A stretch of 64,000 nucleotides of DNA from Geothrix limicola. Its GTDB lineage: Bacteria; Acidobacteriota; Holophagae; Holophagales; Holophagaceae. The position numbers and the translations under genes are program-made. Below are positions 63,749-64,000 of the stretch, piece by piece; position 1 is the stretch's first letter, and every line of letters starts with the position of its first letter. The DNA is taken from the NCBI RefSeq assembly GCF_030268085.1, contig NZ_BSDE01000002.1, forward strand, positions 1 through 64,000, in the 5' to 3' direction. The notes under the pieces were generated by a model. The model did no database searches and had not been told where the DNA came from. It saw nothing but the letters and a program-made list of their open reading frames with translations.

Positions 63749-64000
63749 ATGTCTCTCCTTTCCCGCCCCGCCTTCCGCTGGTCCGCCCTAGCCGCCCTCT
63801 GGGCCCTGGTGGGCACCGTGCTGTGGATCGTCACGGTGCAGGTCTTCCTCCTCGCCCTCAACCCCTTCTGTCAGGTCCAGCGGCCCCGCACGGCCCGGGT
63901 GATCGTGAAAAGCGTGGACCGGGATCCCGACAGCCAGCTCACGGATTTCGTGACGGTGAAGCAGGGCGAGGATGAACGGGTGCTCCGGATGTCCAAGGCC
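63749..64000 (+). CDS. Membrane protein of unknown function (partial)
   Basis: The first 84 codons are in the window; the gene continues past the right edge. One hydrophobic helix (SALAALWALVGTVLWIVTVQVFLL, about 11-35) is followed by a soluble part starting PFCQVQRPRTARVIVKSV. Divergent from the large hybrid kinase with 133 bp between. I do not recognise the family. Confidence 0.65.
   Translation, partial: MSLLSRPAFRWSALAALWALVGTVLWIVTVQVFLLALNPFCQVQRPRTARVIVKSVDRDPDSQLTDFVTVKQGEDERVLRMSKA

Overview
The window reads as chromosomal DNA of a GC-rich, Gram-negative bacterium. Outer-membrane and lipoprotein genes, an OmpW porin, a tricorn-like protease, cytochrome bd and many PAS/GAF histidine kinases point to an Acidobacteriota of the Holophagae/Geothrix type. 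That placement is an inference from gene flavour, not from a marker gene. Housekeeping genes are interleaved with regulatory and cell-surface genes. Two clearly AT-rich islands (about 23.70-25.60 kb and 35.37-37.1 kb) and several families of intergenic hairpin repeats break the pattern.

Region 1 (1-11.3 kb) is a surface locus. Two paralogous beta-helix lipoproteins (one with 14 Ig-like repeats, running off the left edge, the other on a Pro-Thr stalk) flank a PilZ membrane protein, and a CapD/WbpM-type nucleotide-sugar dehydratase precedes the second. Region 2 (11.5-23.6 kb) holds a metallophosphoesterase, pcm, a sigma / anti-sigma-like / VIT-vWA operon, surE-acyP-apt, an SDR gene, an ECF sigma factor beside a CxxC carboxymuconolactone-decarboxylase protein, and an NtrY-like kinase. 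Region 3 (23.7-26.6 kb) has an AT-rich DNA methyltransferase plus a small opposite-strand ORF, abutting a GC-rich 3' remnant of a second methyltransferase, then a 93-bp repeat array. Region 4 (26.6-35.4 kb) has ompW, an rrf2-cydA-cydB operon with a palindrome between its promoter elements, tsaB-rimI, rpmB, dprA and topA.

Region 5 (35.4-43.4 kb) starts with an AT-rich secreted-protein gene, then an ECF-sigma / anti-sigma / DUF4252 operon, then a divergent LysR-DoxX pair that abuts a truncated paralogue of the last gene of that operon, then an acetyl-CoA hydrolase/transferase framed by repeats. Region 6 (43.4-53.9 kb) has a hybrid kinase directly abutting an iron alcohol dehydrogenase, a tricorn-like protease, a cupin, an ABM protein, an AraC regulator, and a translationally coupled Ser/Thr kinase-OmpA pair. 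Region 7 (53.9-64 kb) has an FHA-GAF histidine kinase divergent from that Ser/Thr kinase, an alpha/beta hydrolase with a 213-bp tandem duplication at its 3' end, an SDR/DUF2867 protein, a secreted protein, an MFS transporter, a 1057-residue GAF-PAS hybrid kinase and the start of a membrane protein.

I saw no rRNA, tRNA, CRISPR array or intact transposase. The most interesting items are the methyltransferase replacement at 23.7-26.3 kb, the Ser/Thr-kinase / OmpA / FHA-histidine-kinase cluster at 51.6-55.6 kb, and the sigma / anti-sigma / VIT-vWA operon at 13.6-17.8 kb.
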